From NCBI GenBank assembly GCA_036872755.1, contig JAVHNS010000004.1:3224001-3288000 (forward strand): 64,000 bases of DNA. Reading direction: 5' to 3'. Below the pieces are notes generated by a model. The model ran no database searches. It had not been told where the DNA came from and was given only the letters and a program-made list of their open reading frames with translations. This DNA comes from Orbilia blumenaviensis. Its lineage: Eukaryota > Ascomycota > Orbiliomycetes > Orbiliales > Orbiliaceae. Each line of letters starts with the position of its first letter. Positions within the stretch are counted from its first letter, which is position 1. Below, piece by piece: positions 1 through 11,361 of this stretch. A program made the position numbers and the translations under genes.

Positions 1-2450
1 TCAGACGCCCGCCGCCCGGAGGGGGGGGGTTGGCTGCCCAGAGCTCGGTCAGCGAAATGTGGGGTGGCCACTTTCATATAAGCGACGGCCCTTTGAGGGG
101 AAGCGGGGAGGGGAGCTTTTTTTTTTTTTTTTTTTTTATGTATATGGACCGGGTAGGCAGGCGTGCTGAGAACGAGGATGGGGGGAGTCAGACGCCTGCC
201 GCCCGGAGGGGGGGGGGGCTGGGCCTCAGGGCTCAGTCCACGGGATGTGGGGTGGGTCCCACATACGTCGTCGCTCCATGATGGCGGCTGGGGGGGTGGG
301 GGACGGCCAGGAAATCATCCTGGCCAATGCAGTTGTCCCTTAATCGGTTTCCGGGTAGGCGGGGTCATACCTGCCGCCCGGTGGGGGAGGAGGGAGGGAG
401 ACGATTGTCTTCCAGGGAGTCGCGACATAATCTAGCCGCCAGGTAAGTACTTAGTTCTATTGCTTTTGATAAAGGATATATTTTGGTTTTTTTTGAGACT
501 AATGTTGATAATAATTATAGGCTGCATTGGGATCAAGGATCCCACATACGTCGTCGCTCTTAGAGCGCGGCGTCCTCCCCCCCAGGAAAATGCCGGGCCG
601 GCCAGGGCAACCCTACCGCGGCAAGCTGGGTTGGGTCGTATTATCCGCCCAGTATACGATGGGTGGCGGGCGGTGTTATATATATTATGTATATCAGAGT
701 CCCTGGGGGATGTTGTTGAGTTGATCCTCGGGGATGGGGAGGGCCGGGAGGGAGAGAGGGGGGAAAGGGAGGGGGGAGATGCGGTATGGTGGCTTGATGT
801 GGGCCGCCCCCCTCCCCCCCTCCCACTCCAACTACATCCTGAAAATAGGATCGCGGCCGGCTAGCTCCTCTCCCAAAGAAGGGGCGCTGTGGGGGGCGGA
901 CGGGGATCAAAACCCGCCGCCCCGTTTGTATATTGTCACGGTCCCGATTGGCTTTCACGATACGCTGGCCGCTGTTATACTACGCCGACTTTGAACGTTA
1001 TGGTCGGGTGGTGGTTGGTGGGGGGGAAGTCGGTGCCCCACTATGTTTGGTGAACCCTCCCCAGTTGGATGATGCCCCACCCCAGGCGGGGGTAGGGGCG
1101 GGGAGGGAGGAGGCGTACCTTGCGGCAATGGCCGATGGTTGGTGGGTGGTGGTGTATATATATTTCGAGCGGCCCGAAAGTGTAATGTGGGGGGTGGAAA
1201 TAATATTCGAATTTTTTTTTTATGTATATCAACAAAACGGTTCCCAAAAAAGCCCGCTTGGGGAATATGCTACGCTCCTCGTTATGACATGCCCGGCATT
1301 GCATGTGCGGGATACTCCATTGATTACCCCGCCCCCGCTATGTTGGGTGGGTAGGTGGATGGCCTGGCCGATATCAAACGCTTTCAGCTTGATTGCCTGT
1401 AAATCGTCGCAATCACGCAAAGGGAGCTAGAAACGGGTAGCCAGTTGGCACCCGTCGGGCGCGGGGGAAGGAGGTTATTACCGTCGTCACTCACTGACGA
1501 AGTATGTATACTGGCGAAGGACCTGCCGCAATGGCAGCAGCTTACCCCAACCCTCATTCGCGAGGGGGGGGTAGAAGATACTCCCAAGGCCCCTTTTTGT
1601 GTGGTCTGGGAGGGGAGGGGTTAGGGCCGGCCGAGGTTGGAAGCATGACTGATGTGGCTTCTTTTCCGTTCCCCGCTGATCCTATCATGGGGGGCGGCGG
1701 GGTGAGTAGAGCTAGAAGCGTAGCATTTGGAGATGGTGGTGGGCGCGCTTTACATATATATATACATATATATCGACTACAACCAAACTTTTCTCCCCAA
1801 CAGCATGGGGAAAAAATATGGCTGGCCTTTAACGGCCGCCATATATCACGGGCGTAGGAGGGACCCCCGCCCTTCCTCTTCCTCTTTTATCTTCAAGACA
1901 CAGAGGGTGGCCCTTGCCGGCGCGGGAAGTAGTCCCGTGTCTGGTTGGTTGACATCAGAACCTTGCTGCTGCATGCTTCATGGGGGCTTGCGGTTTCCCA
2001 GACTATTGACATCGATACCCCCCCGGGTCGGATATATCTATCTATCAAAATACCCCAGCGAGAAGCGTCCTATCATCATCCGCCCCGTGATGATAACAAC
2101 AAAAAACCCCGAAGTGTTAATGGCCAATTGGCCAGATTCGGGTTGGGACAACGGCCGTCCACATAGGAACATGGTAGGTTAGCTCTACGGCCCTCGTCGA
2201 AAGACGGGGCCCGGGCCAACAGACTGAGCCCCGCACCATGGGTGGTGGTGTGTGGAGGGGGAGGTCACACTCATCATTTATAACGACGGGAGGCCTGGGG
2301 GTTTGCCCCGGCCTCAATCCCTACGATACGCCCCTCTTGTCCTTCTATTTATGTATATTCTGACTATTTGCGCTAAGTGCGCTTAGTCAAGACAGTCGAT
2401 AGGACCCCTGAGGCGTGGGGGTGTGTGTATGATAGCCCGGGTGCAGGAAG
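1..2450. repeat. GC-rich, G-run-rich region with diverged direct repeats
   Basis: Long runs of G (for example around 21-29, 208-218 and 287-303) alternate with short AT patches of the form TATGTATAT. A ~70-base segment at 1-70 recurs, diverged, at 187-257; both begin TCAGACGCC, share GCCGCCCGGAGGGGG and end ATGTGGGGTGG. A ~24-base segment at 254-277 (CCCACATACGTCGTCGCT) recurs at 536-560. CCGGGTAGGC followed by CTGCCGCCCGG occurs near 150-210 and again near 350-390. Short open frames here are unsupported by any recognisable domain or clean splice pattern. No telomeric TTAGGG array is present. I see no convincing gene; it may be decayed repeat or subtelomere-like DNA. Confidence 0.55.
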
Positions 2451-2517
2451 AATTCTCTGAGCAGTTACAGTTTACAGATTTTTTTTATAAATTATTTTCC
2501 TTTGTTTGTGTTATTAG

Positions 2518-3740
2518 TTCCTGGTGGTGGTCGATGAAGACGTGCGCAATGGGAGGGCGCGACCCACGGTGATGGTAAATGGCGAACGGGTTTGGTGAGG
2601 TTTTGTAAATAGTTTAGATTTCTTGTGCTCTTAATTAAATCATAAATTACAGATTATATAAATTTGAATCGATTATAGTGTGCATTTGTGTATATAGAGG
2701 TGTTATGAAGTGTTTAAGTTAATTTGTTGTACTTGGCGATTGTTGTTAAGTTTTGAATTCGTGATATGGCATGGCATTATCAACGTAATTAACTATTAGT
2801 TTTATGTAATTTACGACATTGATTTCATATTATACGCAGTTTCTTTTACAAAATATTTGCATATATTGTAGTTTGTAGGCCCATAAGGACACACTTTGGT
2901 AGTAAGTAAGAGGATTTGAATATAAACCCTACATCAGATATCAATTCGAATTATATTTATATTCCAATTCGACTATTTTTGAATTATACTTTTCCAAAAC
3001 TGCATATTTAAAACAATCAAGCCTAACTAGAAAATCAAAGTTACAACCATCAATACTTCTCTCCACTCCTAAACGTTAAACTCAAAACTCTGCCGTCCGC
3101 CGCTCATTTTCCCGTCTAAGAATATAAACGTGGTAGACGGTTCTCGAATTACCACGCCGACAACACACACACTGATTTTCGTGTTGTATTTTCAGGAACG
3201 GAAGGGATTGGCGGGTGGTTATCACGGATATGTTACACAGGCCGGGCGGTATTTACATTTTGTTGGCAGGAATTGGTTATGGGGGTTACACAGGTGAGTG
3301 CGTGCCTTTTGACATGAAGGTTACTGTTTGTGCGCGGAGCGGGGTTGGAATATAACTGAATGGAGATGTAATAGTGCTTCATTTGGTTTGTAACCCTTTT
3401 CATGGGAAATTTATAGTGCTCGCTTGGGGGGTTTATATATACTGAGTATTAATATTAATGTTCATAGTTATAGTTATAATTATAATTCTAGGTAACTACA
3501 TATATTCGATATGCTTTAGATTTTTCCGGAAGGAATGCTGATGGTGTGTCGGGAATGCTGCACTCCTTCTCAAACAGTGCTGCTGCTGTGTGTGTTGTAC
3601 CTGTCGTTTTTTTTCTGAAATCAAGTCCGGTATTCCGATACGATACCTCATCCTTGGGCCCTCATCCGATGTGTATCAAGCAGTTTACCTTTCGATCGAT
3701 ATTACATATATTATATCGAGAGCCAAAAATCCTTGGATGA
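2518..3740 (+). CDS. possible three-exon gene or gene remnant, unrecognised
   Basis: Three open segments join with matching phase: 2518-2594 (after TTATTAG, before GTGAGG), 3196-3293 (after TTTTCAG, before GTGAGT) and 3520-3740 (after CTTTAG, ending in TGA). The exons end in phases 2 and 1 and the next exon continues in frame each time, giving about 130 residues with stretches such as WRVVITDMLHRPGGIYILLA. No start codon is visible, so earlier exons would have to lie in the GC-rich repeat. The introns are long (601 and 226 nt) for this genome and no family is recognised. It may be a remnant of a real gene or a chance alignment of splice-like sites. Confidence 0.2.
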
Positions 3741-4900
3741 GCTCATCGCAGCTGCTAACCCCCGGGCAAAAAAGCAAATGCAAAACCTCGCATATTTTTG
3801 TCGCATTAAAATCGTTGATATTTTAGGATCTCTCGTCTCGCGCGCGACCAGGCTGCCCCGAAAGAAAAAAAAGAGACTATAGCATACCCTGACATCCCAG
3901 CAGTTTATATATTATTATAAGATTATAGGATAATATGATAATCATCGCTAGTTAGCCCTTCTTCTACAAACATGTACATTACAGGTCGCAGGTACCGATA
4001 CATCGGTCCCCTCTCCAAGCTTGGATTTACATAGAACTTGGGATGTGGATTAAAGAGGGGATGGGGATTGGAGCGCAATCGACGGCGTATCCGCTTTTTT
4101 TTCTTTGTGTGTATGTAAGCCCCCACGTGCGCCTCAACATTTTAAGAATCTTGGTTTTTTTGGCGTGCATGTTTCAGCGAGCGATACATACAAACTTGTA
4201 ATTTTTTTTATTGTTTTTGGATTATGCGATGTGCGGGTGCATGAAGTGGAGATGGTGATGCCGTCACATGATGGATTACATACATATGTTAAGAAGGCTG
4301 TCGATGCAATGAGCGTGAGGTGGGAAGGCCTTAAAAAAAGAGGGGATCGCAAGTTTTGCGCGCAGCACGGAGATAGCACTATTTCAGATAGATAGATAAT
4401 ACACATCGCGCGAAAGTAAGTAAGAAAGGAAAAAAAGAAGTGGGGAATGCCCGTCGCAAGAACCATCATCCTCGGGTAAAAAAGCAATAAGGAGGGAAAA
4501 AAAAAAAGAGTTTAGGATGAGATCACCTGTCGTAATTTCCTCGCCTTCGCCGTCGCCGTTGCATACTTGAATTGATTAATTATTGTGAAAACACCGAAAA
4601 GAAAAAGGGAAAAGCTCAGCTGGACAGGGTCTGCATCCAACCCCCTGGCGCGCGGGCGGTGATTGGCTCCGACAGGGATTAATTCGAGGAAGGTGGTGTG
4701 TGCTTGCTTTGTGTGCCCCGATAGAAATACTGCTAATACACGTCTACACACACATTTTCTTGGCTCAAAGTCAAACATGTTGGTGTTAAAAAAAAAAAAA
4801 GTGATGGGAAGGAAAGGTGTCGGTTCGGAGCTTGTCGAGCTATCAGAGCTAGCTATCAGAGCTGGAGCTGCACGTTGAGAGGGGGAGGAGGTGTATGTAT
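3741..4900. other. intergenic, no gene seen
   Basis: Short open frames only, none with a recognisable domain or good coding texture. The region contains several A- or T-runs (for example near 4500 and 4788-4800) and no RNA gene that I can recognise. Confidence 0.5.
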
Positions 4901-6480
4901 AATGTGCGTGCGGGTCACAGTTGGCTAGCTAGCTAGCTCGCTCGACAAAGAATGGGACAGCTTGGGAGATAAAATATGCAGGTCATATCATCACAACTTT
5001 ACTACTTGGTAAGTATAGGTATGAGAATGAGTTCTGGAAGCTGTCCGGGCTGCCTCGTGTGGAGGGCTACGGATGGAGTATGTGCATGCACGATCACTTT
5101 TTGTTTTTTTGTTCTTTTCTCGAAATATTAATATTGAATGCACGGTTTGACGTTGTGGGTTTTGGGCCGGACGAATCGCAAACCCGGTACCTGTTGGCCG
5201 TACCTGTACATGTACATGTCTGTCTTTCAATGCCTTATGTATGTATTAAGTATGTATGTATGTATGTATGGAGTATGTATGTGCATGCGCATGCCGGAGT
5301 GGAAGCTAGGTAGCTGTCTGAATGGGTGAATTTTCGAAGCGGAGTCTGTGTGTCCTCTCTCTCTTCCTATGTATGGGATGTATCTCTCTCGAATAGAATC
5401 ATTTTCTTTCTTTCTCCGTCATTTTTTTTTTTACTCCACCATTCAGACGACCTTGTCTTTTTTCTATTTTTTCTCAAGCTCATCGATTCGTCCGCACTCA
5501 CATACTTACATACATACATACATTGCATTACTTACATACATACAGCCGGACGAACGACTGCACTGGAGGGGTGGCCAGCCCCTCGATGCATATGTGAAGT
5601 GACGAGCCTGACCTGGAACTGGAACTGGACCCTTTTTTTTCCCTGAGAAATCTGCGACTCGGAAAGCTCGAGCTGGCTGCATATCCGGCGGCAGATACAT
5701 ACTGACATACTCATATACAAGCTCTGGTGACGGACTGACTAGTATTATATTATAGGCGGTGAATGTGCATGTGTGTGGTTGGGTGGCCGTACATTAACGC
5801 TTGACCAGGTAAGTTTGCAAGATCGCACTCGGAGCTTTTTTTTTCTTTGCCTAGCCCTGTTTTTCTTGTAACAGGCACGATTTCAGCCACTCTTTTTGAC
5901 TCGAGTCCTTGAGATTGAGATTGAATCTGAGGATTGACTGGGACTGGGACTGAGATTGGGGGGGGTTAATGAGATTTGGAGATTGCGATTGATTTCCTTA
6001 TCCACCCGGTGCCCACGCTATCAAGCGACACGCAATTTCCCAACTTCCCTTTTTCTCTCTTGAGATCTGAACGGACACGCCCCCCCTGTGCCTGTGCCTG
6101 TGCCTGCCTGGCTGCTCGTGCCTCTTGTTTTTTTTATCGATCTTACTATATTACTTTATAGTATTTTGATTTTGCTTGGTTGGGTTCGCGAGACGGCCTG
6201 CTCGGTTATATTTTTGTTTCCAGATTGTGGTGAAGCGTGGGTGGGTGTTTATATCCGAAGCCCATAGCGCGCGTGTCTCCGTATTACATTTACATACAGA
6301 CAGACAGACAGTCATACATTACTATTAACTAGCAGTGAAGATGCTTATTGTGGTTTCTGTCGGATAGGATAGATACATATATTATCGACCGGTGAATCTA
6401 TGAGTGCGAATTGAATGAATAAGAGCGGGGAGGTTAGTTAATTTCTATGGTATAGTATACTTACGTACTATACTCAACTC
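4900..6480. repeat. cluster of simple-sequence repeats
   Basis: Many short microsatellites lie here: TAGC units near 4923-4940, GTAT units near 5237-5280, CATA units near 5505-5545, CCTGTG units near 6082-6110 and CAGA units near 6296-6311. GGGACT/GATTGA-type direct repeats run at about 5905-5960. No coding gene is evident. The cluster sits 1-2.5 kb upstream of the giant coding locus and may be part of its promoter or distal leader. Confidence 0.55.
5809..5874 (+). other. candidate leader intron upstream of the giant locus
   Basis: A textbook fungal intron lies here: CAG|GTAAGT donor, an internal pyrimidine tract (TTTTTTTTCTTTG), and the acceptor CTTGTAACAG|G, 66 nt in all. No open reading frame flanks it, so it would be a 5' untranslated intron of the gene starting at 7636. 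RNA evidence would be needed to confirm it. Confidence 0.3.
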
Positions 6481-7635
6481 AGAAGAAGACCCGACCGAGC
6501 CTCGTTCCTTCTTCTTCCTCTTCTTCTTCTTCTGCTTCTTCTAAGACAGGACAAGACAAAGATCTGACAAAGAACATACTACATACATTAGACTAAACCA
6601 GATCGATTCTCCGATTCCGATTGAATCCTTCCTTTTCCCTCTTCTCTCTTCTTCCTTCTCTTATTGTCCCGTTCTTATTATTCTGGATCCCGATCTTGCA
6701 GTTTCCCAGCACGTAATTGAAGTTACACGCCCCGCGTGTGTTCCGCGACTCCGGCCTTTTTCTCTTTTATCACTTTTATTGCTTGGCTTGCTCTGAAACT
6801 AGCGGCCTTTTCTCCCCTTCTCTCTCTCTTCCCTCTCTTACTCTTACCCTCTTATTAACTATTATCCACTACGGACGACATCGTCATCATCATCATCATC
6901 ATCACCACCACTACCACTAACTAACTACGCCATCGCCTCTCTTTCGACTGCTTGCTCCGACTAGTTGTTATTGATTCGTCGTCGTCGCGATGTACCGTCC
7001 GCTGCTTTGACTGCACTCTTCCTATCTTGATTGATCGATTGCCTTTTCTTTTCTTTTTTGTCTGAATGTTTCCCCGGCAGCTTGCACTTGCGTGTTTTTG
7101 AAGGTATACCATTCCCGCGATTGTAGAGACCACTGACTGTTTTAGGAACCCTCCCCGATAACTATCATCACCCATCATCACCATATCGAATACCCAACCC
7201 CTTTTCGTCTTGTTCTTCTCTTGACGTTTTATCTTGTTTATTACGGCGAGCTTGTCGATTATTTTTACAAAGACCTCTCTCGCCTTCCTATCGATCAATC
7301 TATCAACCTTGTATGTTTGCCATGCTCGCTCTTTCCTCTTGCTGCTGCTGCTAGCACGGCTAGTACTACTAGTACTAACTGCTACTACCCTGCGCGCGTG
7401 AAGAAGAAGAAGAAGAATAACATGTGGGATCTGTTTTCTCTTCCCTTCCCTTCCCGTGCGTTGGTTGGCTAGTTAGTTGGTAACTTAGTTTACTAGTTTT
7501 GCTGGTTTGGCTGGTATCCAATGCTGATGATTCATCTACTCTAATTCTAATCTTTCGATCTAGAATAAATATCTTTAATACTTCTTTTATATATCGAACC
7601 GTCTTCGCACGGAGACTACTATCTGAGAGGAAATA
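6480..7635 (+). promoter_or_regulatory. pyrimidine-rich leader of the giant gene
   Basis: CT-rich blocks (6500-6545, 6630-6700, 6815-6860, 7020-7060, 7425-7460) precede the start codon, as is common around fungal transcription starts and leaders. A CAT/CAC microsatellite at about 6885-6915 and several short upstream ATG frames are present. The leader ends GAGGAAATAATG, with A at -3 of the start codon. No clear TATA element close to the gene can be assigned. Confidence 0.4.
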
Positions 7636-10600
7636 ATGTCGCGAAGACCGCCCCCGCAGGACCATTCGGCCTCCACAAACGATGTGCCCACAACCTCCAA
7701 TATCACTTCCCCCGTGAACCCCTCCTATCCGGGTGGCATCCTCAGGCCTACACCTGCCAGTCGTGCGCTTAGTGAACCCTTCGGCGGCTACGACTTACCC
7801 CGTCCCTCCTCCACTCAGAGCAACAGCAACGGAAACAGACCCCTGAGATCGATATTGACAAACCCGATCCCCCCACCGTCTCAACCCCGTGTTAGGTTTC
7901 TGATCCCCCAGTCGTCTACCGAAATTCGGGATCGTTTGGCCGGAAGGGAAGGCTTGGTCGACTCGCCCGGTTCAACCGCATCATCCACCTCCAGGGACGG
8001 CGTATATTCCGATTCCGATGAACTGGAAGGGGAGGAAGGACCGGTTGTGGAAGAGACGAGACCGCCCAGGCGACCCAGTTCGCAGGAACCCCGTGACTTG
8101 AGCGATATCATCGGCAGGAGCGTGCGGACTTTTGTCAGGAGGAATTTTGACCGCAATAACAATACCACTACTTCTACTACTAATATCAGAAGTGGTGAGC
8201 AGCAGCAGGAAAGGGATCCGAACAGAGGCTCTATTAGTTCGAGAGGAGTGCAGCAGCAGGAGGATCCGTACAGGACGAGAAACAATGGGTCGCCCGCACA
8301 GTCCGATACTTCTTCATCGATCACATCGCCCGAACTACGACGCGCTTCGCTGGCTAACACCGGGAGGAACTCGCCGTTGCAGAGGTTTGGCGCCAGGTCG
8401 ATTAATGAGCTGCGCGGTATTCCGACACGCTCTGGGACTGGTGATTCTGTTGTTACTGATGCGAAGCCCGCCGATTTGTCGAAAGCTCCACCGGCACTTC
8501 AATCATCATCAACTTCTTCTTCGTCGTCGCAACCTCAGCAACTGCAGAAACAGCCGTTGGCAGAATCTGGAAGACCTCGCCCGCCGATGCCCACGACACG
8601 CAAGAGCTCCGGTCACGATTCTTATCACGGACCTGGCCAGGCTGACTCTTACTATTATGGCACCCCGGCCGCTGAGCAGGAACCAGGAGTTTACTATGGC
8701 CCGCCTCCCCCCAAGATGCCGACCCCACCGCCGCCGCCTGCGATGATTCCGCCCAAATATAAGCCCGGTGGCGGATCGGCGGCTGAATTCTATAATCCCG
8801 ATACTGTGGATCCCGATGCCGCTATCCCTATTCAGGAGGGCTCGCAGTACGAATTGACTATCGTCACTGGTCAACAACCACCATCTCAACCACAAGGACT
8901 ACCACCACCACCACCTCCACAGTCACAATCACAGGGACCACAGCAACCGTCGTTCTTTGGCGGACCGATCACTGCTGAGCCGACGTCGTCGCTTCCCGGA
9001 GGGATCCCCGAAACACCTATCAATGCGTCCGCGCAGACTTCATTCTCGACTGCTCACTCCAACAATCCTAGTTATCCTCCACAGACGCAGGTTCAGCTCA
9101 GCTATGCCCCTGGCGCCCCATCTTCGACTGTCAATGCCTCTGGTGGAGTTACTGTTACTACTGGGACTATGTCTGCTATCGATGCGGCCACGCTTGCTGA
9201 GATGGCATACGACCAATCGCTTGCTAACCAGCGCCCTACATCTACAGCCACACCCTCCCAGAATCTGTCCAACCTTCCGCCTCTCCCCCCATCTACGGCT
9301 CCTACTTATTCCAGTCCTTATGCTCCTCCTCCTATTAACACAAATGTTCAGGCTACCAACCTCCCTTATAAACCCCTAACGACTATGTCGCCTGTTCCGA
9401 TTCAGTCGCCCATTATAGCAGCGCCCAGACCACAGCATCCGTCTAATATCGTTCCAGCTATCGCAGCCGCTGCAGTCGCTGGTGGTGTTATCGGATCCGC
9501 TATCCATTCGTCTCATTCGCATTCGGCCTCTATTTCGTCGCAAACTTCATACTCACAGTCGTCACAGTCTTACATTCCTACAGCACCATCTCACCAGCCA
9601 CCACCACCTCCACCACTGGCTACCATCACATCTCCTACGACTGGAAAACCAAAACCCCCACCGAAACCTGCAAAACCATCGATTCTTTCTGGAATTCTGA
9701 GCGGCAAGCGACCTTCTATCTCGAGTCCGACCGTTTCTCACAGTGGATCCGCCGTTGGAGGTAAGATCCTTGCTACTGGTTTGGCCGGTGCTACTGCCGC
9801 CGTCGCAACCGCGTTAGCCGGACAGTCTACTACTTCAAAACCGAGCAGCGCCAGCAGCATTATCCCCCAACTTGCTACGACATCCATCTTGAAACCATCT
9901 TCATCTTCATCTTCTCACCACGGAAAAACTACTGCTGCGCTTGTAGTCGGTACTGCCGCAATCACAGTTGCAGCGGCAGCATCGCATAAGAAGGAGAAGG
10001 AGAAACAGAAGATGGCGAACAAGCCGTCTGTAGCCAGCTCTTCGTCTGGCGGCGGTGATGGGACTCGAATCCATGGCTTGAAGGGGAAGGCGAATTATAA
10101 CCAGAAGTCGAATAATATCCGGGGAGTCAAGCTACCGTCGGCGATGAATGCGTTCGACGACGCCTCGAGTAGCGATTTTTTGGTCGATACCGAGTCCGGT
10201 TCAGATTCGAGCGTCAGCTCGCACGGTAAAAGGCGAAGACATAGGAGCGAGAAAAAGGCCAAGGCAAGAACACGTTCAATCGAGGATCTGTCATCTAGTC
10301 ACTCATCGATGGACTTCGGAGGGGACGATATATCCGGTCGATCGAAGGGTAAAGGGAAAAGCTATGGCGCAGTCGGGGCAGCAAGTGCAACCGCGGCCAT
10401 CGCGATCCCTGGCGTTGTATCAGACATGAACCACTCCGACGACGAACAATCCTCCCCACGAGAGCGAGTAGGTGCACACATGCGCAAGAAATCAACAGAC
10501 TCCGACCTCGCCTTCGGAAGAAGCTTGAATTCCGGCGGGTACACCTCTGATTCATCGATGTATTCAACAGGACGAAGTCCCGAAGCTGGCAATGGATTCC

Positions 10601-11330
10601 AATTCTGGGCTGTCCGCAACCGCACGGGACGCCGCAAAGCACGAAGGGTCAGTAGTCGCGATAGCGTCAACAGCGTTAACAGCGCGTTAGGATTCGGTGA
10701 TAGCAGCGATGAAAGCAAACCCGGTAGCAAAGGTTGGCTTCGGAAGCGAGAATCCCTGGACTCTAATCTAGCCTTCGGACTCAGCAGCGCCAGCACCAGC
10801 CGTCGAAGCAGCTATGCTAGCGGACTACGCGAGAAATTCACAATCGAAGAGGAAGAAGAGGATTATGATAATATTAAGGGACGCAGGAAGAGCGCCCATG
10901 AATCCCCATCTGCGGTCAAGGAGGCGCTCGAGACTGCGGCTGCTTATACCGCTGCCGAAGCTGCTAGACGGAAGGGACACGATAGACGACCCAGCGAGGG
11001 TATTATAGTCGCGCCGGGACACAGAATCGTGACGGAAGAACAGCGCATGGCAGATTACGAGCGGCTGGACAGGATGAGAACCGAAGAACTCAAAAGAGAC
11101 ATCGCGCGGCAGAAGGAGGCCGCCCGCCTCAGCGAGTTAGAGAACGATCGAAGAGAGAAGGAGAAGTTCGATCGCGAGCGTAGGGAGCGCCGCCGCAAGG
11201 AAGAGGAGTTTGCGCGCGAGAAGCAGTGGATGATCGAGGAAGACGAGCGGAGGGGCAGTTTTAAGAGGCAGGTTAACCCCTTTTACTATTACTATTAATT
11301 CCTTTCCATCTCTTTTGTTTTGGTTGCTTC

Positions 11331-11361
<31 letters not shown>

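Noticed and set aside
1..2450. Telomere repeat array
   Set aside because: There are G-runs but no TTAGGG or similar regular short unit.
6717..6920. Short open frame ending in a His run
   Set aside because: The His run is a CAT/CAC microsatellite in the leader, and there is no conserved sequence.
8132..8746. 204-residue alternative-frame open stretch inside the giant gene
   Set aside because: It overlaps the long main frame, is Arg/His/Leu-rich as expected from shifted Ser/Pro codons, and has no splice or domain support.
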